In this document: positions 18,452-28,914 of the stretch, piece by piece
Layout of the letters: each line of letters opens with the position of its first letter
Numbering within the stretch: position 1 is the first letter of the stretch
Source of the DNA: Flavobacterium resistens
Lineage (GTDB): Bacteria > Bacteroidota > Bacteroidia > Flavobacteriales > Flavobacteriaceae
Length of the DNA stretch: 64,000 bases
Assembly: GCF_900182645.1 (NCBI RefSeq)
Contig: NZ_FXTA01000001.1
Span: 744,001-808,000, forward strand
Direction: 5' to 3'
Notes under the pieces: generated by a model
What the model saw: the letters and a program-made list of their open reading frames with translations, nothing else
What the model was told of the DNA's origin: nothing
Database searches by the model: none
Made by a program: the position numbers and the translations under genes

Positions 18452-20545
18452 CTATAATCCCTGCGCCTGAATGGCTGTAATTACAACTGTATTAATAATA
18501 TCGTCAACTGTACAACCACGACTTAAATCGTTTACGGGTTTGTTTAAACCTTGAAGCATCGGTCCAATTGCCAAAGCTCCGGTTTCTCTCTGAACGGCTT
18601 TGTAGGTATTATTTCCTGTATTTAAATCTGGGAAAATCAATACGCTCGCTTGTCCTGCAACTTCTGAATCTGGCATTTTGCTTTTTCCGACAGCGCGATC
18701 GACTGCGGCATCATATTGAATTGGACCTTCGATTTTTAAATCTGGGCGTTTTTGTTTTACGATTTCAGTTGCTGTTCTTACTTTATCAACTTCGTCACCT
18801 TTTCCAGACGCTCCAGATGAATACGAAAGCATGGCAATTTTAGGTTCGATTCCGAATGCAGAGCTTGATTCTGCAGATGAAATTGCGATTTCTGCCAATT
18901 GTTCCGCAGTTGGATTTGGATTGATAGCACAATCACCAAAAACAGAAACCCTATCTTCCAGACACATAAAAAATACAGAAGAAACTACAGATGAATTTGG
19001 TTTTGTTTTAATAAACTGCAGAGCGGGCAAAATAGTATGTTGAGTAGTATGTGCTGCTCCTGAAACCATTCCATCTGCATGACCTTTATAGACCATCATA
19101 GTTCCGAAATACGACACATCTTCCATTAAATCTCTTGCCATGGTAATACTTACGTTTTTCGCTTTTCTAAGCTCATAATACGTATTGGCATAATCCTCAT
19201 ACAATGGAGATTCTTTTGGATTGATGATATTGACTTTTGAGAAATCAAACGTTAGTCCGAGTTCTGCCACTTTGCTTTCAATTTGTTTTTTGTCGCCAAT
19301 TATAGAAATATCAACTACATTCATATCCAATAATCTTGATGCAGCAGTAATAATTCTGTCATCATTTCCTTCTGGTAGTACAATATGTTTTCTGTGCTGT
19401 TTGGCTCTTTTTACCATGTTGTACTGAAACATTTTTGGCGTCATTCCTTCTGGTTCGAATGTAATTACCCTTTCAGATAAAGCTTCTATTTGAACGTATT
19501 TTTCGAATGTACTTATCGAAGTTTCAATTTTATGCGTGTTATTAGCATAAATTTCTGATTTTATCGAACCGATTTTATTTGTAATATTATACGTTCCGCC
19601 ATCAACCGCAATAATTGGGACAATGGCTGAAAGTCCTTCAATTAGTTTTAAAATACTTTCCTCCGGAACAATATTTCCCGTCAAAATGATTCCGGAAATT
19701 GTTGGATAATTTGCCGATTCATTGGCCTGTAAAGCACCCAAAATAATATCAGATCTGTCTCCTGGAGTAATTACTAAAGCATTATTATGCAAGTGAACCA
19801 AATAATTATGCAATTGCATGGCTCCAACGCTATAATGTCCAATTTCATTATTTAGATAATTTTCTCCAAACAAGACTTTGGCACCAAGCTCATTTACAAT
19901 TTCCTGCATTGTAGGATTGTCCAAGCTTGATATTAGCGGAATTGTATTAACCAAAACATTTGGTGGAAGGCTTTTTTGCAGACTTTTTGTTACCAATTTG
20001 ATGTTTTCTGGCTGTACTTTATTAGCAAAAACAGATAAAACCTCAACCTCTTTTACTTTAAAAGAATCATAAACCAAATATAAGCTATCTACTAGTTCTT
20101 CAAGTGTTTTTCCAACTCCTGAACCAATGATGATCGTTGGAATTCCAAGATTTTTAGCAATTAAAACATTTAAATCTAATTCGATTGATGTTCCTTCGCC
20201 AGTAAAACTAGTTCCTTCGACCAAAACAAAATCAAAACGATCTTCGAGTTTTTTATACTTTTCAATAATCAGGTCTAAAACCTCTCCAATTTTGCCTTTA
20301 TTTTTCTTCTTGATCAGTTTGCTTTTTGTAATCGCATAAGCATCTTCAAACTTAATATCGAGATTAAAATGAGACAAAACAGTCTCAATATGATTATCCT
20401 TTTCTCCGTCTACAAAATCTTCAATTATTGGCCTAAAATATCCCACTTTGGCCGTTTTGCCAATCAAAATGCTCATCACTCCCAGCGTAATAATCGATTT
20501 CCCGCTATTGTGATCACTTGTGGCAATATAAATTGCTTTGCTCAT
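18452..20545 (-). CDS. pta: Phosphate acetyltransferase (long form)
   Basis: This enzyme converts acetyl-CoA and phosphate into acetyl phosphate. The 697-residue protein has the long-form layout: an N-terminal P-loop/BioD-like domain (about 1-215, with SDHNSGKS near residue 10), a DRTGG domain (about 216-330), and the catalytic PTA_PTB domain (about 375-690, with LPEGNDDRI, GMVSGAAHTT and SYSSGASGKG). It is transcribed ahead of ackA. The N-terminal domain is usually regulatory. Nothing is broken or unusual. Confidence 0.96.
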   Translation of the reverse strand: MSKAIYIATSDHNSGKSIITLGVMSILIGKTAKVGYFRPIIEDFVDGEKDNHIETVLSHFNLDIKFEDAYAITKSKLIKKKNKGKIGEVLDLIIEKYKKLEDRFDFVLVEGTSFTGEGTSIELDLNVLIAKNLGIPTIIIGSGVGKTLEELVDSLYLVYDSFKVKEVEVLSVFANKVQPENIKLVTKSLQKSLPPNVLVNTIPLISSLDNPTMQEIVNELGAKVLFGENYLNNEIGHYSVGAMQLHNYLVHLHNNALVITPGDRSDIILGALQANESANYPTISGIILTGNIVPEESILKLIEGLSAIVPIIAVDGGTYNITNKIGSIKSEIYANNTHKIETSISTFEKYVQIEALSERVITFEPEGMTPKMFQYNMVKRAKQHRKHIVLPEGNDDRIITAASRLLDMNVVDISIIGDKKQIESKVAELGLTFDFSKVNIINPKESPLYEDYANTYYELRKAKNVSITMARDLMEDVSYFGTMMVYKGHADGMVSGAAHTTQHTILPALQFIKTKPNSSVVSSVFFMCLEDRVSVFGDCAINPNPTAEQLAEIAISSAESSSAFGIEPKIAMLSYSSGASGKGDEVDKVRTATEIVKQKRPDLKIEGPIQYDAAVDRAVGKSKMPDSEVAGQASVLIFPDLNTGNNTYKAVQRETGALAIGPMLQGLNKPVNDLSRGCTVDDIINTVVITAIQAQGL

Positions 20546-20598
20546 AATTTATATTTTTAAACTAAATTTTTAATTTGCTGATGTTCTATTAATTGGCA

Positions 20599-21672
20599 TT
20601 AAAACCAACGTCTTTTTTTGAAATATATAATCAGGGCAACAACTAATAAAAACATGATTCCCATGACTATAAAATAGCCGTTTTGGGTTTTGAGTTCTGG
20701 CATATTTTCAAAGTTCATTCCATAAACTCCAACTATGAAGGTAAGCGGAATAAATATCGCCGAAATAATAGTCAGCGTTTTCATAATCTCATTCATCTTT
20801 CGGCTTTGTTCCGAAAAATAAAAATTGGATGCGCTTTCTAATGCACTCATATCCGATTCTATTTGTTCTAAGAGCTCTAAACTCTTTTGATGAAGTCTAA
20901 TAAAGAAATTAAATGTTTCCTTCTGAATCAAGCCATTATTTTCATCATCATCTTTAATTGTTTTCAGATAATACAACGAATCTCGAAGCGGCACAATTGA
21001 ACGTTTTAAAAAATTAAAGTTATCTCGGTGATTCTCAATTTTTTCCAGAATAACCGGATGCGCCCCTTTTTTGGCCTGATTAATTAATTCTTCGATTTTG
21101 TCCTCTTCATCTTCAATGGTAATGTAAAAGTTTTCCATAACGGCATCTAAGAGCAAATACAAAAGATAATCTACTTTTTTAGTTCTTACGATTCCTGCAT
21201 GTGTGCGAAGTCGCTCACGAATATGTGTAAAGAAATCACTTCGTTTTTCTTGAAATGAAATTAAGATTCCATCTTTCAAAATAAAACTAAGCTGCTCAAC
21301 ACTAATATTATCAGAGTATTCAGAAGGCAAAAGTGATTTTATATTGAAAAATAAAATATTTGGCTGTTCTTCTAATTTAGTTCTCTTGGTTGTGTTTAAA
21401 ATGTCTGCTAAAAGGAAATCGTCAAGCTTAAAATGTGTCCCAATTGTTTTAAGCAAGCCAATGTCATTTAAGCCATGAACATTTAACCAATTGTTTTTTG
21501 TATAATCAAAACAAGAATTTAATGCTAAAACCGTAAACTTGTCATATTCAACAACATCTGCATCATCATAAACAAAAAGTTGCATTTCAGTTTCATGCTC
21601 TTTATGTGATCCTGTATACTCTAATGTTATATGCTGAACTTTACGTCCTTTCTTGTATTTAATCTTTCTCAT
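20599..21672 (-). CDS. corA: CorA family magnesium/cobalt transporter
   Basis: This 357-residue inner-membrane channel has the CorA layout: a large cytoplasmic funnel domain rich in charged helices and two C-terminal membrane helices (about 300-320 and 332-350). The selectivity motif YGMNF lies between the helices near residue 313. The C-terminus is basic (KKRRWF), as expected for the cytoplasmic end. It lies 53 bases upstream of pta on the same strand, but a functional link is not evident. Confidence 0.94.
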   Translation of the reverse strand: MRKIKYKKGRKVQHITLEYTGSHKEHETEMQLFVYDDADVVEYDKFTVLALNSCFDYTKNNWLNVHGLNDIGLLKTIGTHFKLDDFLLADILNTTKRTKLEEQPNILFFNIKSLLPSEYSDNISVEQLSFILKDGILISFQEKRSDFFTHIRERLRTHAGIVRTKKVDYLLYLLLDAVMENFYITIEDEEDKIEELINQAKKGAHPVILEKIENHRDNFNFLKRSIVPLRDSLYYLKTIKDDDENNGLIQKETFNFFIRLHQKSLELLEQIESDMSALESASNFYFSEQSRKMNEIMKTLTIISAIFIPLTFIVGVYGMNFENMPELKTQNGYFIVMGIMFLLVVALIIYFKKRRWF

Positions 21673-21831
21673 TCATGAAAATTTACAATAGTAATATTAC
21701 GAAAAAGAATCGGATTGAGAAATGACATTTATCATTTTGATAGGAATCTATTGTCTGAAAATTCAAAATAATAATTACATTTATAAAACACTTATTTCTT
21801 TTAAAAATACATTTAAACGGTGCAAAATAAA

Positions 21832-22482
21832 ATGACAAACAAAATTAAAATCTCAATCCCAGAACCTTGTCATGAAAATTGGTTAGAAATGTCACCTATA
21901 GAAAAGGGGAAATTCTGCAGTGCTTGTCAAAAAAATGTAATTGATTTTACAAAATCCTCAGATCGAGAAATTATTTTAGCTTATCAAAAAGAAGAAAAAC
22001 TATGCGGCCGATTTAGAATATCGCAATTAGACCGTGATATGATTATTCCTAAAGAAAAAAAATCAATCTGGATGGTTGCAGCGGCTTCAATAATTACATT
22101 TTTAGGTTTAGGAAACCAAACTGCGCAAGCGCAAGGAAAAGCACGAATTGAACAAACTGATAAAAAACAGCTTAATGATTCAGTTAAAGTTAAATCTACT
22201 GGTAAATATTCAGGAATTGTGTTTGACGAAAATAATATTCCTATACCTGGAGTAAATGTGATGCAAAAAACATCTAAAAATATAATACAAACAGATTTTG
22301 ATGGGATTTTTTTTATAGACGCTAAAGAAGGAGATATTTTAGAGTTTTCATATGGCGATTACGACAAAATTGAATTCATAGTCACTGAACTAAAAAATAT
22401 AAAAATTACGCTAAAATCTCATAATGATTCTAATAATTTTAATCTAATTATGGGTTACGGAGTGTTTAAACCTAAAAAATAA
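21832..22482 (+). CDS. Membrane-anchored protein with N-terminal Cys motif and carboxypeptidase-regulatory-like domain
   Basis: This is about 216 residues when started at the ATG at 21832; a GTG at 21820 is a less likely alternative. The N-terminal part has a Bacteroidota-type motif with PEPCHENW and KFCSACQKNVIDF, which could bind a metal. A hydrophobic helix lies at about 80-97. The C-terminal half (about 125-200) is a carboxypeptidase-D regulatory-like fold (GIVFDENNIPIPGVNV, TDFDGIFFIDA, GDILEFSYGDY). Such proteins recur in Flavobacteriia, often in multiple copies with no assigned role. It is convergent with dnaK and shares a terminator with it. Confidence 0.7.
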   Translation: MTNKIKISIPEPCHENWLEMSPIEKGKFCSACQKNVIDFTKSSDREIILAYQKEEKLCGRFRISQLDRDMIIPKEKKSIWMVAAASIITFLGLGNQTAQAQGKARIEQTDKKQLNDSVKVKSTGKYSGIVFDENNIPIPGVNVMQKTSKNIIQTDFDGIFFIDAKEGDILEFSYGDYDKIEFIVTELKNIKITLKSHNDSNNFNLIMGYGVFKPKK

Positions 22483-22496
22483 TCATTTTTTATAAA

Positions 22497-22524
22497 AAAA
22501 CCGAGCCATTTCTGACTCGGTTTT
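22497..22524. terminator. Bidirectional terminator between the 21.8 kb gene and dnaK
   Basis: AAAACCGAG pairs with CTCGGTTTT around a 10-base loop. A/T runs on both sides make it usable in both directions. The two flanking genes converge on it. Confidence 0.85.
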
Positions 22525-22544
22525 ATATTCAATTTAAGAGTAAA

Positions 22545-24428
22545 TTATTTTACTTCTTCGAATTCAACGTCTTCAACATTGTCTCCAGAAGACTGCTCTT
22601 GTTGTGGAGCAGCTTGTTGTCCTTCACCACCTTGAGCATACATTGCTTCTGTAGCTGTTTTCCAAGCTGCATTTACATTGTCTAATCCTTTTTGGATTGC
22701 CTCAAGATCTTGAGATTGGTGAGCAAATCTTAATTCAGTTAAAGCAAATTCGATAGCTGTTTTTTGATCGTCTGTCAATTTATCTCCCAATTCTTTCAAT
22801 TGACTTTCAGTTTGGAAAATAGTACTGTCAGCTTCGTTCAATTTCTCAGCTCTTTCTTTTGCAATTTTATCAGATTCAGCATTAGCCTCAGCATCTTGCT
22901 TCATTTTTTCGATTTCATCTGCTGTTAATCCAGAAGAAGCTTCGATACGGATATCGTGAGATTTTCCTGTTCCTTTATCAGTAGCAGTTACTTTGATGAT
23001 ACCATTTGCATCAATATCAAAAGAAACCTCGATTTGAGGAACTCCTCTTGGTGCTGGTGGAATACCATCTAAGTGGAAACGACCGATAGTTTTGTTATCT
23101 GCAGCCATTGCTCTAGCTCCTTGCAATACGTGAAGCTCAACAGATGGCTGAGAATCAGATGCAGTAGAGAATACTTGAGATTTTTTAGTTGGGATAGTTG
23201 TATTAGCTTCGATAAGAACAGTCATAACACCACCCATAGTTTCGATACCTAAAGAAAGAGGTGTTACGTCAAGTAACAATACATCTTTAACATCTCCAGA
23301 TAAAACTCCACCTTGAATAGCAGCTCCAATAGCAACAACCTCATCAGGGTTAACACCTTTAGATGCTTTTTTACCGAAGAATTTTTCAACTTCGTCAGCG
23401 ATTCTTGGCATACGAGTAGAACCTCCAACAAGGATTACTTCGTCGATATCAGATGTAGATAAACCTGCATCTTTTAATGCTTTAGCAACTGGCTCCATAG
23501 AACGTTTTACTAAAGAATCAGATAATTGCTCAAATTTAGCTCTAGATAATTTTTTCACTAAGTGTTTTGGTCCAGAAGCAGTAGCAGTTACGTATGGTAA
23601 GTTGATTTCTGTTTCAGCAGAAGATGATAATTCAATCTTAGCTTTCTCAGCAGCTTCTTTCAAACGTTGTAATGACATTGGATCTAAACGTAAATCAATT
23701 CCTTCTTCAGATTTGAATTCGTCAGCTAACCAGTCAATAATAACTTGGTCAAAATCATCACCACCTAAGTGAGTATCACCATTTGTAGATAATACTTCGA
23801 ATACACCGTCTCCTAATTCAAGAACAGAAATATCAAAAGTACCTCCACCTAAATCGTAAACAGCAATTTTTTGATCAGTTCCTTTTTTATCTAATCCGTA
23901 AGCAAGTGCAGCAGCAGTTGGCTCGTTGATGATACGCATAACTTTAAGACCAGCGATTTCACCAGCTTCTTTTGTAGCTTGACGTTGCGCATCGTTAAAG
24001 TAAGCAGGAACAGTGATAACTGCCTCAGTAACTGTTTGACCTAAATAGTCTTCAGCAGTTTTTTTCATTTTTTGAAGTGTCATTGCAGACAATTCTTGAG
24101 CAGTGTATAAACGACCGTCAATATCCACACGTGGAGTATTGTTGTCACCTTTTACAACACTGTAAGGAACTCTTTTTGCCTCATCTTGAGTTTCAGCAAA
24201 AGTGTGTCCCATAAAACGTTTAATAGAAGCAATCGTTTTTGTAGGATTCGTTACTGCTTGTCTTTTTGCAGGATCACCTACTTTAATTTCTCCACCTTCA
24301 ACAAAAGCGATGATAGATGGTGTAGTTCTTTTTCCTTCTGCGTTAGGGATAACAACTGCTTCGTTACCTTCCATTACAGAAACACAAGAGTTCGTCGTAC
24401 CTAAGTCAATTCCGATTATTTTACCCAT
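22545..24428 (-). CDS. dnaK: Molecular chaperone DnaK (Hsp70)
   Basis: This 627-residue Hsp70 has the full set of landmarks: [11 protein letters not shown] at the N-terminus, the ATPase motifs [13 protein letters not shown] and [10 protein letters not shown], the linker [15 protein letters not shown] near residue 385, the substrate-binding domain, and an acidic C-terminal tail ending [10 protein letters not shown]. It binds exposed hydrophobic peptides together with DnaJ and GrpE, which are not in this window. The upstream gap holds an unusual dyad and several TGACA/TGTCA words that may serve in stress control. Confidence 0.98.
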   Translation of the reverse strand: MGKIIGIDLGTTNSCVSVMEGNEAVVIPNAEGKRTTPSIIAFVEGGEIKVGDPAKRQAVTNPTKTIASIKRFMGHTFAETQDEAKRVPYSVVKGDNNTPRVDIDGRLYTAQELSAMTLQKMKKTAEDYLGQTVTEAVITVPAYFNDAQRQATKEAGEIAGLKVMRIINEPTAAALAYGLDKKGTDQKIAVYDLGGGTFDISVLELGDGVFEVLSTNGDTHLGGDDFDQVIIDWLADEFKSEEGIDLRLDPMSLQRLKEAAEKAKIELSSSAETEINLPYVTATASGPKHLVKKLSRAKFEQLSDSLVKRSMEPVAKALKDAGLSTSDIDEVILVGGSTRMPRIADEVEKFFGKKASKGVNPDEVVAIGAAIQGGVLSGDVKDVLLLDVTPLSLGIETMGGVMTVLIEANTTIPTKKSQVFSTASDSQPSVELHVLQGARAMAADNKTIGRFHLDGIPPAPRGVPQIEVSFDIDANGIIKVTATDKGTGKSHDIRIEASSGLTADEIEKMKQDAEANAESDKIAKERAEKLNEADSTIFQTESQLKELGDKLTDDQKTAIEFALTELRFAHQSQDLEAIQKGLDNVNAAWKTATEAMYAQGGEGQQAAPQQEQSSGDNVEDVEFEEVK

Positions 24429-24470
24429 TTTTTATATATTTAATTTTTGATTTAATTTTATTAACTCAGG

Positions 24471-24607
24471 TGGCATAAGTCAATCTTTGTGCCAATATAA
24501 AAAACTAAATAAAATTGTCAGTTTTAGCGTCAGTGCCTTAAAAATCATCTGACAACATGACATTTTAAATACCTGACATGCATGGCATATTAGTATTTCA
24601 GCTGTCA
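24471..24607. promoter_or_regulatory. dnaK upstream region: TGGCA dyad and TGACA/TGTCA cluster
   Basis: The 301-base gap between dnaK and the divergent thioredoxin-like gene contains no gene. It has TGGCA at 24471-24475 facing TGCCA at 24490-24494. On the minus strand the latter reads TGGCAC-N5-TTGA, close to a sigma-54 site except for the final base. Five copies of TGACA or its complement lie at 24516, 24550, 24558, 24574 and 24603. Their function is unproven. Confidence 0.35.
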
Positions 24608-24691
24608 TTATATTCGACAAACTTTCCGGTTATGGTATAATTACAAGGGAGTTATCTCTTTGAAAGCTCTTTCTTTTCCGAATAAAAAATC

Positions 24692-24699
24692 TATATTTG
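24692..24699 (+). promoter_or_regulatory. Candidate -7 box for the 24.7 kb gene
   Basis: TATATTTG matches the Bacteroidota -7 consensus TAnnTTTG and lies 30 bases before the start codon. No TTTG element sits at the usual distance upstream, so the promoter call is partial. Confidence 0.4.
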
Positions 24700-24729
24700 A
24701 GATATTCAAAATTAATTAAACCTTAAACC

Positions 24730-26220
24730 ATGAAGTTGTTTCAATTAATACTTGTACTGCTGCTCCCCTTCTTTGCAGTTTGCCAAACCAAAAAGGACAA
24801 TATTAAGATAATTGGAAAAATAGCCGGTAAAATCCCTGAAACAATTGAATATACTTTACCCATTAACGGAATTGAATATTTTGGTTTTACCAATTCTATA
24901 CAGCCGGATTCGGCAGGAAATTTTGAAATTAATGTTTATTCTAGTAAAGCTTGTTTCATAGATTTATCAAATAGTTATAAATCATTCGGAACTGTAATTG
25001 TAGAACCTGAAATGACTTATAATATTTCCATCAATACTGAATCTCCTGAAAATAAATTTAGGGTTGCTTCCAAAAATGAAAAAGGACAAGCTTTATATAA
25101 TCAAATTAAAACCAGAAACATGATTACTGGTGATGGTCATTTTGAATCCGAAACAAAAAAATATAAAAATGACAGTATTTCCTCTGAAGCAAAACAAAAA
25201 ATTGAATACCAAAGAGAACTCGAAATTGCCGGATTTCAACAATTATTAAAAGACAAAACCATTTCTAAAGATTTTTATAATCTGGTAAAATCAGACCGAG
25301 ATTATTTCTATAAAGGTATGCAAGGAAGTCTTGCTTTTATAAATTATTTGATTTCAGCACAAAAAAACAATTCACTTTCTCCTACTGAATATAAAAAGCT
25401 TTGGGAAGGAATTTTCGAAACAAATCCTGTAACAAATCTTAATCTTTTAAGCTCGCCTTGGTTTTATTTTTATGTTGAAAATTATTTGCGTTATAACGAG
25501 TTAATAATAGATGCGATAGACAGGTCAACTTTAACTGAATTTAATAAACAAGGACTTATTCATACGCACAATATTGACTACGCTAAAAAACATTTATCAG
25601 GTCTTCAATTAGAATATTACTTCGCTGCGTACATTTATTACGAAGCCATTAATAATAATTATGAAAAAGAACTGATAACGCTTTTTGAGCAATTCAAAAA
25701 GGAATATTCATCAAGTTCGTACACCCATTTCTTAGAACCTGTAATTATTCCCATTATTGCTTTTCATAAAAAACAAGCTGAACCATTAAATGAAAAAATA
25801 AAATTCATCACTAATACAACAACTTTCAATTCGGTAAAAGATGCACTAAAAACATTAAATGGTAAACAATATTATGTTGATATCTGGGCAACTTGGTGCG
25901 GGCCATGCAAAGAAGAATTTAAAGATAATGCAAAATTGTATGAATTGCTGAAATCCAAAAACATGACAATGGTTTACGTTTCAATCGACAAAGATAATCG
26001 CGAAAAACAATGGCTGGAAATGATTCATTTTTATAATTTAGAAGGTTTTCACATAAGAGCAAATGAAAAATTAGATGCCGATTTAAGACAATTATATGGC
26101 AGTCAGTCAATGGGAATTCCGTGGCATTTTTTGACAGATGAAAATGGAAATATCATTAAAAAAAGACTAAGCGGGCCATCTGAAATTGAAAATTTAGAAA
26201 AACAGCTTAACGAAAATTAA
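24730..26220 (+). CDS. Exported TlpA-like thioredoxin-fold protein
   Basis: This 496-residue protein has a signal peptide ending near VCQ19, a beta-rich N-terminal domain (about 20-120, DUF4369-like), a helical middle region, and a C-terminal thioredoxin fold. The redox motif is WATWCGPC near residue 390, and the cis-proline region is MGIPWHF near 459. It probably acts as a periplasmic or outer-membrane-associated disulfide reductase/oxidase of the TlpA/ResA type. The downstream lipoprotein gene starts 36 bases later and may be co-transcribed. The partner protein is unknown. Confidence 0.85.
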   Translation: MKLFQLILVLLLPFFAVCQTKKDNIKIIGKIAGKIPETIEYTLPINGIEYFGFTNSIQPDSAGNFEINVYSSKACFIDLSNSYKSFGTVIVEPEMTYNISINTESPENKFRVASKNEKGQALYNQIKTRNMITGDGHFESETKKYKNDSISSEAKQKIEYQRELEIAGFQQLLKDKTISKDFYNLVKSDRDYFYKGMQGSLAFINYLISAQKNNSLSPTEYKKLWEGIFETNPVTNLNLLSSPWFYFYVENYLRYNELIIDAIDRSTLTEFNKQGLIHTHNIDYAKKHLSGLQLEYYFAAYIYYEAINNNYEKELITLFEQFKKEYSSSSYTHFLEPVIIPIIAFHKKQAEPLNEKIKFITNTTTFNSVKDALKTLNGKQYYVDIWATWCGPCKEEFKDNAKLYELLKSKNMTMVYVSIDKDNREKQWLEMIHFYNLEGFHIRANEKLDADLRQLYGSQSMGIPWHFLTDENGNIIKKRLSGPSEIENLEKQLNEN

Positions 26221-26256
26221 CCGGAAATTTTACAACCTAGAAATCAAATAAATTTA

Positions 26257-27012
26257 ATGAGAAAACAAGTCTTTTTTATCCTTTCAATTTCACTTGCTTT
26301 AACAATTCTGTCCTGCAACAAAAAAGAAACAATAAGCGCTAAGAAAAATACTTCTGTAATCGACAGCCTCCCAGAGCATGACTGTACAGGAGAAGAAGAA
26401 TATGAGGAAAGCACTTCCGGAGAACCTGATAATGTCACTTATCCTGAAACAGGAAATAAAATTGCAGACTTTCTTCCTAAACCCGACGTTTATGAAGTGC
26501 AATATAAAGCTGAGGGAGATTTGAATAATGACAATTTACCTGATATCGCTGTTGTATTAAAACACAAAGAAAACTATACATTAAAAAGACCAATGTTAAT
26601 CCTTTTACAAAATGCAGATAAATCATATCGTTTAGATAAAATATCCAATATTGTGATGCCCCCTGAATATAACGAAAATGATTTTAAAATGTACACTGAA
26701 ACTATCAGTATAGAAAAAGAGGAGCTTCGTATCTATCTCTTTGGTGGGCCGCATAATGCCATTTCCAGTACATTTAAATATATAGAAAAAGATCTTGTTT
26801 TAAACGCTTTAACTGCATATTCTGGTGGTGCTGGAAGTATCGTCGAAATGTCTTATGATTTTGAAAAAAGTGAAAGCACAACAAAGGAAACCAATACAAT
26901 GGAAGAAAATATGCCGTCAACATCTGAAACTTTCCCAGTAAAAAAAGAACTTCATATTTTTGAAGACACTGCCCTTACCGAATTCTATAACGGAGATAGT
27001 GACGAATCTTAA
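26257..27012 (+). CDS. Lipoprotein of unknown function
   Basis: This 251-residue protein has a clear lipoprotein signal (ALTILSC, C20). The mature part is acidic (runs such as EEEYEES). A DLNNDNLPDIAVV stretch near residue 90 looks like a calcium-binding EF-hand-like or FG-GAP loop. No known enzyme motif is visible. It sits between a thioredoxin-like protein and an antiporter on the same strand. I cannot assign a function. Confidence 0.65.
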   Translation: MRKQVFFILSISLALTILSCNKKETISAKKNTSVIDSLPEHDCTGEEEYEESTSGEPDNVTYPETGNKIADFLPKPDVYEVQYKAEGDLNNDNLPDIAVVLKHKENYTLKRPMLILLQNADKSYRLDKISNIVMPPEYNENDFKMYTETISIEKEELRIYLFGGPHNAISSTFKYIEKDLVLNALTAYSGGAGSIVEMSYDFEKSESTTKETNTMEENMPSTSETFPVKKELHIFEDTALTEFYNGDSDES

Positions 27013-27052
27013 AATTTTACAATATGTTTACTATCTTTTTAAACTTTAAAAA

Positions 27053-28333
27053 ATGGAAAACTACACCATAATCATTTTCATATTAGCCATTGTAATTGGT
27101 ATTTCTGCTTTTGCCGAAAAATCAAAACTACCTTTCCCTATTCTTTTGGTAATTGTCGGAGTTGCCATTGGATTTATTCCGACAATGAATGAAATCGAGA
27201 TTAATCCGGAAATTATTTTCCTGATATTTCTCCCGCCATTATTGTATGATGCTTCCTTTAATATTTCGCCTAAACATTTCAAAACAAACCTTAGTACTAT
27301 CAGTACATTAGCTATTCCTTTGGTTTTTCTGACTACTTTCTGGATTGCAGTGGTTTCACATTATATGATTCCCGGAATGAGCTGGCCATTGTCTTTTGTT
27401 CTCGGCGCCATACTTTCAGCTACTGATGCCGTTGCAGCAGTAAACATTACAAAAGGTCTTGACATTCCTGAAAAAACAATTACGATACTCGAAGGCGAAA
27501 GTCTTATAAATGATGCTTCTGCCCTTGTTGCCTATCGTTTTGCTGTTGCTGCAGTAATGGGCTCGGCTTTTGTTATTTGGAAAGCTACATTTCAATTTGT
27601 GCTCTTGCTCGGAGGCGGATTTTTAATTGGTTTTGTTACGGGCAAAATTTTAGCTTTTATTCTAAAAAAAGTCCGCAATAATATAAATGTCACGGTTAGT
27701 TTTATGCTGCTTATGCCTTTTGTCACTTACCTTATTGCCGAGCATTTACATGTTTCGGGCGTAATTGCAGTTGTGGTTTTAGGTTTGGCAATGGCACGTT
27801 TAAGTAATAAAATCTTTCCTGAAAATTTAAAAAACAATGCCCGAAGTCTTTGGGATGTTATCATTTTTCTGCTTAATGGTTTGATTTTTATATTAATCGG
27901 ACTCAATTTTAGATATATTCTGAAAGATATTGACGACGGCATGATTTTACCTTACATTGGTTATGCTGCAATAATTACCATTGTTGCCTTATTAACCAGA
28001 ATGGTGAGGGTATTTTTTCAAAAAAAGAATCTACAAAAGGCTTTTCAAAAGAACAAAAAAGGAAAACGAAAAGTGAGTGAGAATGCCTTGCTTGATTTTG
28101 GCAATAGTTTAATTATAAGCTGGTCAGGAATGCGCGGTATTGTTTCGCTGGCAATTGCTTTAGGTTTACCAAAATTTCTAGATGACGGAACTGCTTTTCC
28201 TCAACGAAATGCCATTATTTTCATTTCTGTAGCAGTTGTACTAATCACTATAATTGGACAAGGACTCACTTTACCGTGGGTAGTTAAAAAAATAAATTCA
28301 ACCAATAAAGATAAAGAGCTCACTCAGAAGTAA
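27053..28333 (+). CDS. CPA1 family Na+/H+ antiporter
   Basis: This 426-residue polytopic inner-membrane protein has about 12 hydrophobic segments. It carries the CPA1 signatures FLPPLLYDASFN near residue 58, GAILSATDAVAA near 118, EGESLINDASALVAYR near 148, and WSGMRGIVSLA near 360. It exchanges protons for sodium (or another monovalent cation) and helps pH and salt balance. Many relatives have a long cytoplasmic C-terminus. Here only a short charged tail follows the last helix, so it is a compact form. Confidence 0.92.
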   Translation: MENYTIIIFILAIVIGISAFAEKSKLPFPILLVIVGVAIGFIPTMNEIEINPEIIFLIFLPPLLYDASFNISPKHFKTNLSTISTLAIPLVFLTTFWIAVVSHYMIPGMSWPLSFVLGAILSATDAVAAVNITKGLDIPEKTITILEGESLINDASALVAYRFAVAAVMGSAFVIWKATFQFVLLLGGGFLIGFVTGKILAFILKKVRNNINVTVSFMLLMPFVTYLIAEHLHVSGVIAVVVLGLAMARLSNKIFPENLKNNARSLWDVIIFLLNGLIFILIGLNFRYILKDIDDGMILPYIGYAAIITIVALLTRMVRVFFQKKNLQKAFQKNKKGKRKVSENALLDFGNSLIISWSGMRGIVSLAIALGLPKFLDDGTAFPQRNAIIFISVAVVLITIIGQGLTLPWVVKKINSTNKDKELTQK

Positions 28334-28415
28334 TTTTATAAGTAAATACGCTTACGAATTTTAATATTTTACGTACTTTCGATAATCCATTTACGAACGC
28401 CCCAAAAACAAAAAA

Positions 28416-28883
28416 ATGAGCGAAGAATTACAAAGCAAATTTGACGAGTTTGACAAACCAGAAATCATCCGAAGAAATCTACTTCCTTGGTGGATTAAAA
28501 CATTTTCCTGGATTTTTATGATTTTAGCAGTTTGCGGATTAGGAACCTTGATAGGAAGTGCTTTTTCTACAAATGTTCAACTTTCGTTATATGGCTTTGA
28601 AACCAACACTGCCTACTCTGGTATCGGAATTTTTCTTATAGCAGTTATGGCCTTAAAAGGTTATGCAGGATATTCTCTTTGGTTCGAAAAAGCAAATGCG
28701 ATTTCAATTGCCAAAATTGATGCGATTATTGGTGTTGTAATTTGTGTTATTTCGATGTTTGTACTTCCATTTACTTCTGGAGACGGACATATTCAATTAC
28801 GTTTAGAACTTCTATTATTAATTCCTTATTTCATTAAAATTAATAAAATTGAATATGAATGGGATAACTTAGAAAGAGCCTGA
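28416..28883 (+). CDS. Small integral membrane protein, unknown function
   Basis: This 155-residue protein has a soluble N-terminus with FDKPEIIRRNLLPWWI and four hydrophobic segments (roughly 30-50, 65-85, 103-120 and 126-140). The shape resembles small Bacteroidota membrane proteins of unknown role. It lies 31 bases upstream of the SRPBCC gene on the same strand, so the two may share a message. No catalytic motif was seen. Confidence 0.65.
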   Translation: MSEELQSKFDEFDKPEIIRRNLLPWWIKTFSWIFMILAVCGLGTLIGSAFSTNVQLSLYGFETNTAYSGIGIFLIAVMALKGYAGYSLWFEKANAISIAKIDAIIGVVICVISMFVLPFTSGDGHIQLRLELLLLIPYFIKINKIEYEWDNLERA

Positions 28884-28914
28884 TGCTATCTTTTTAATTA
28901 AATAATTATATCAA

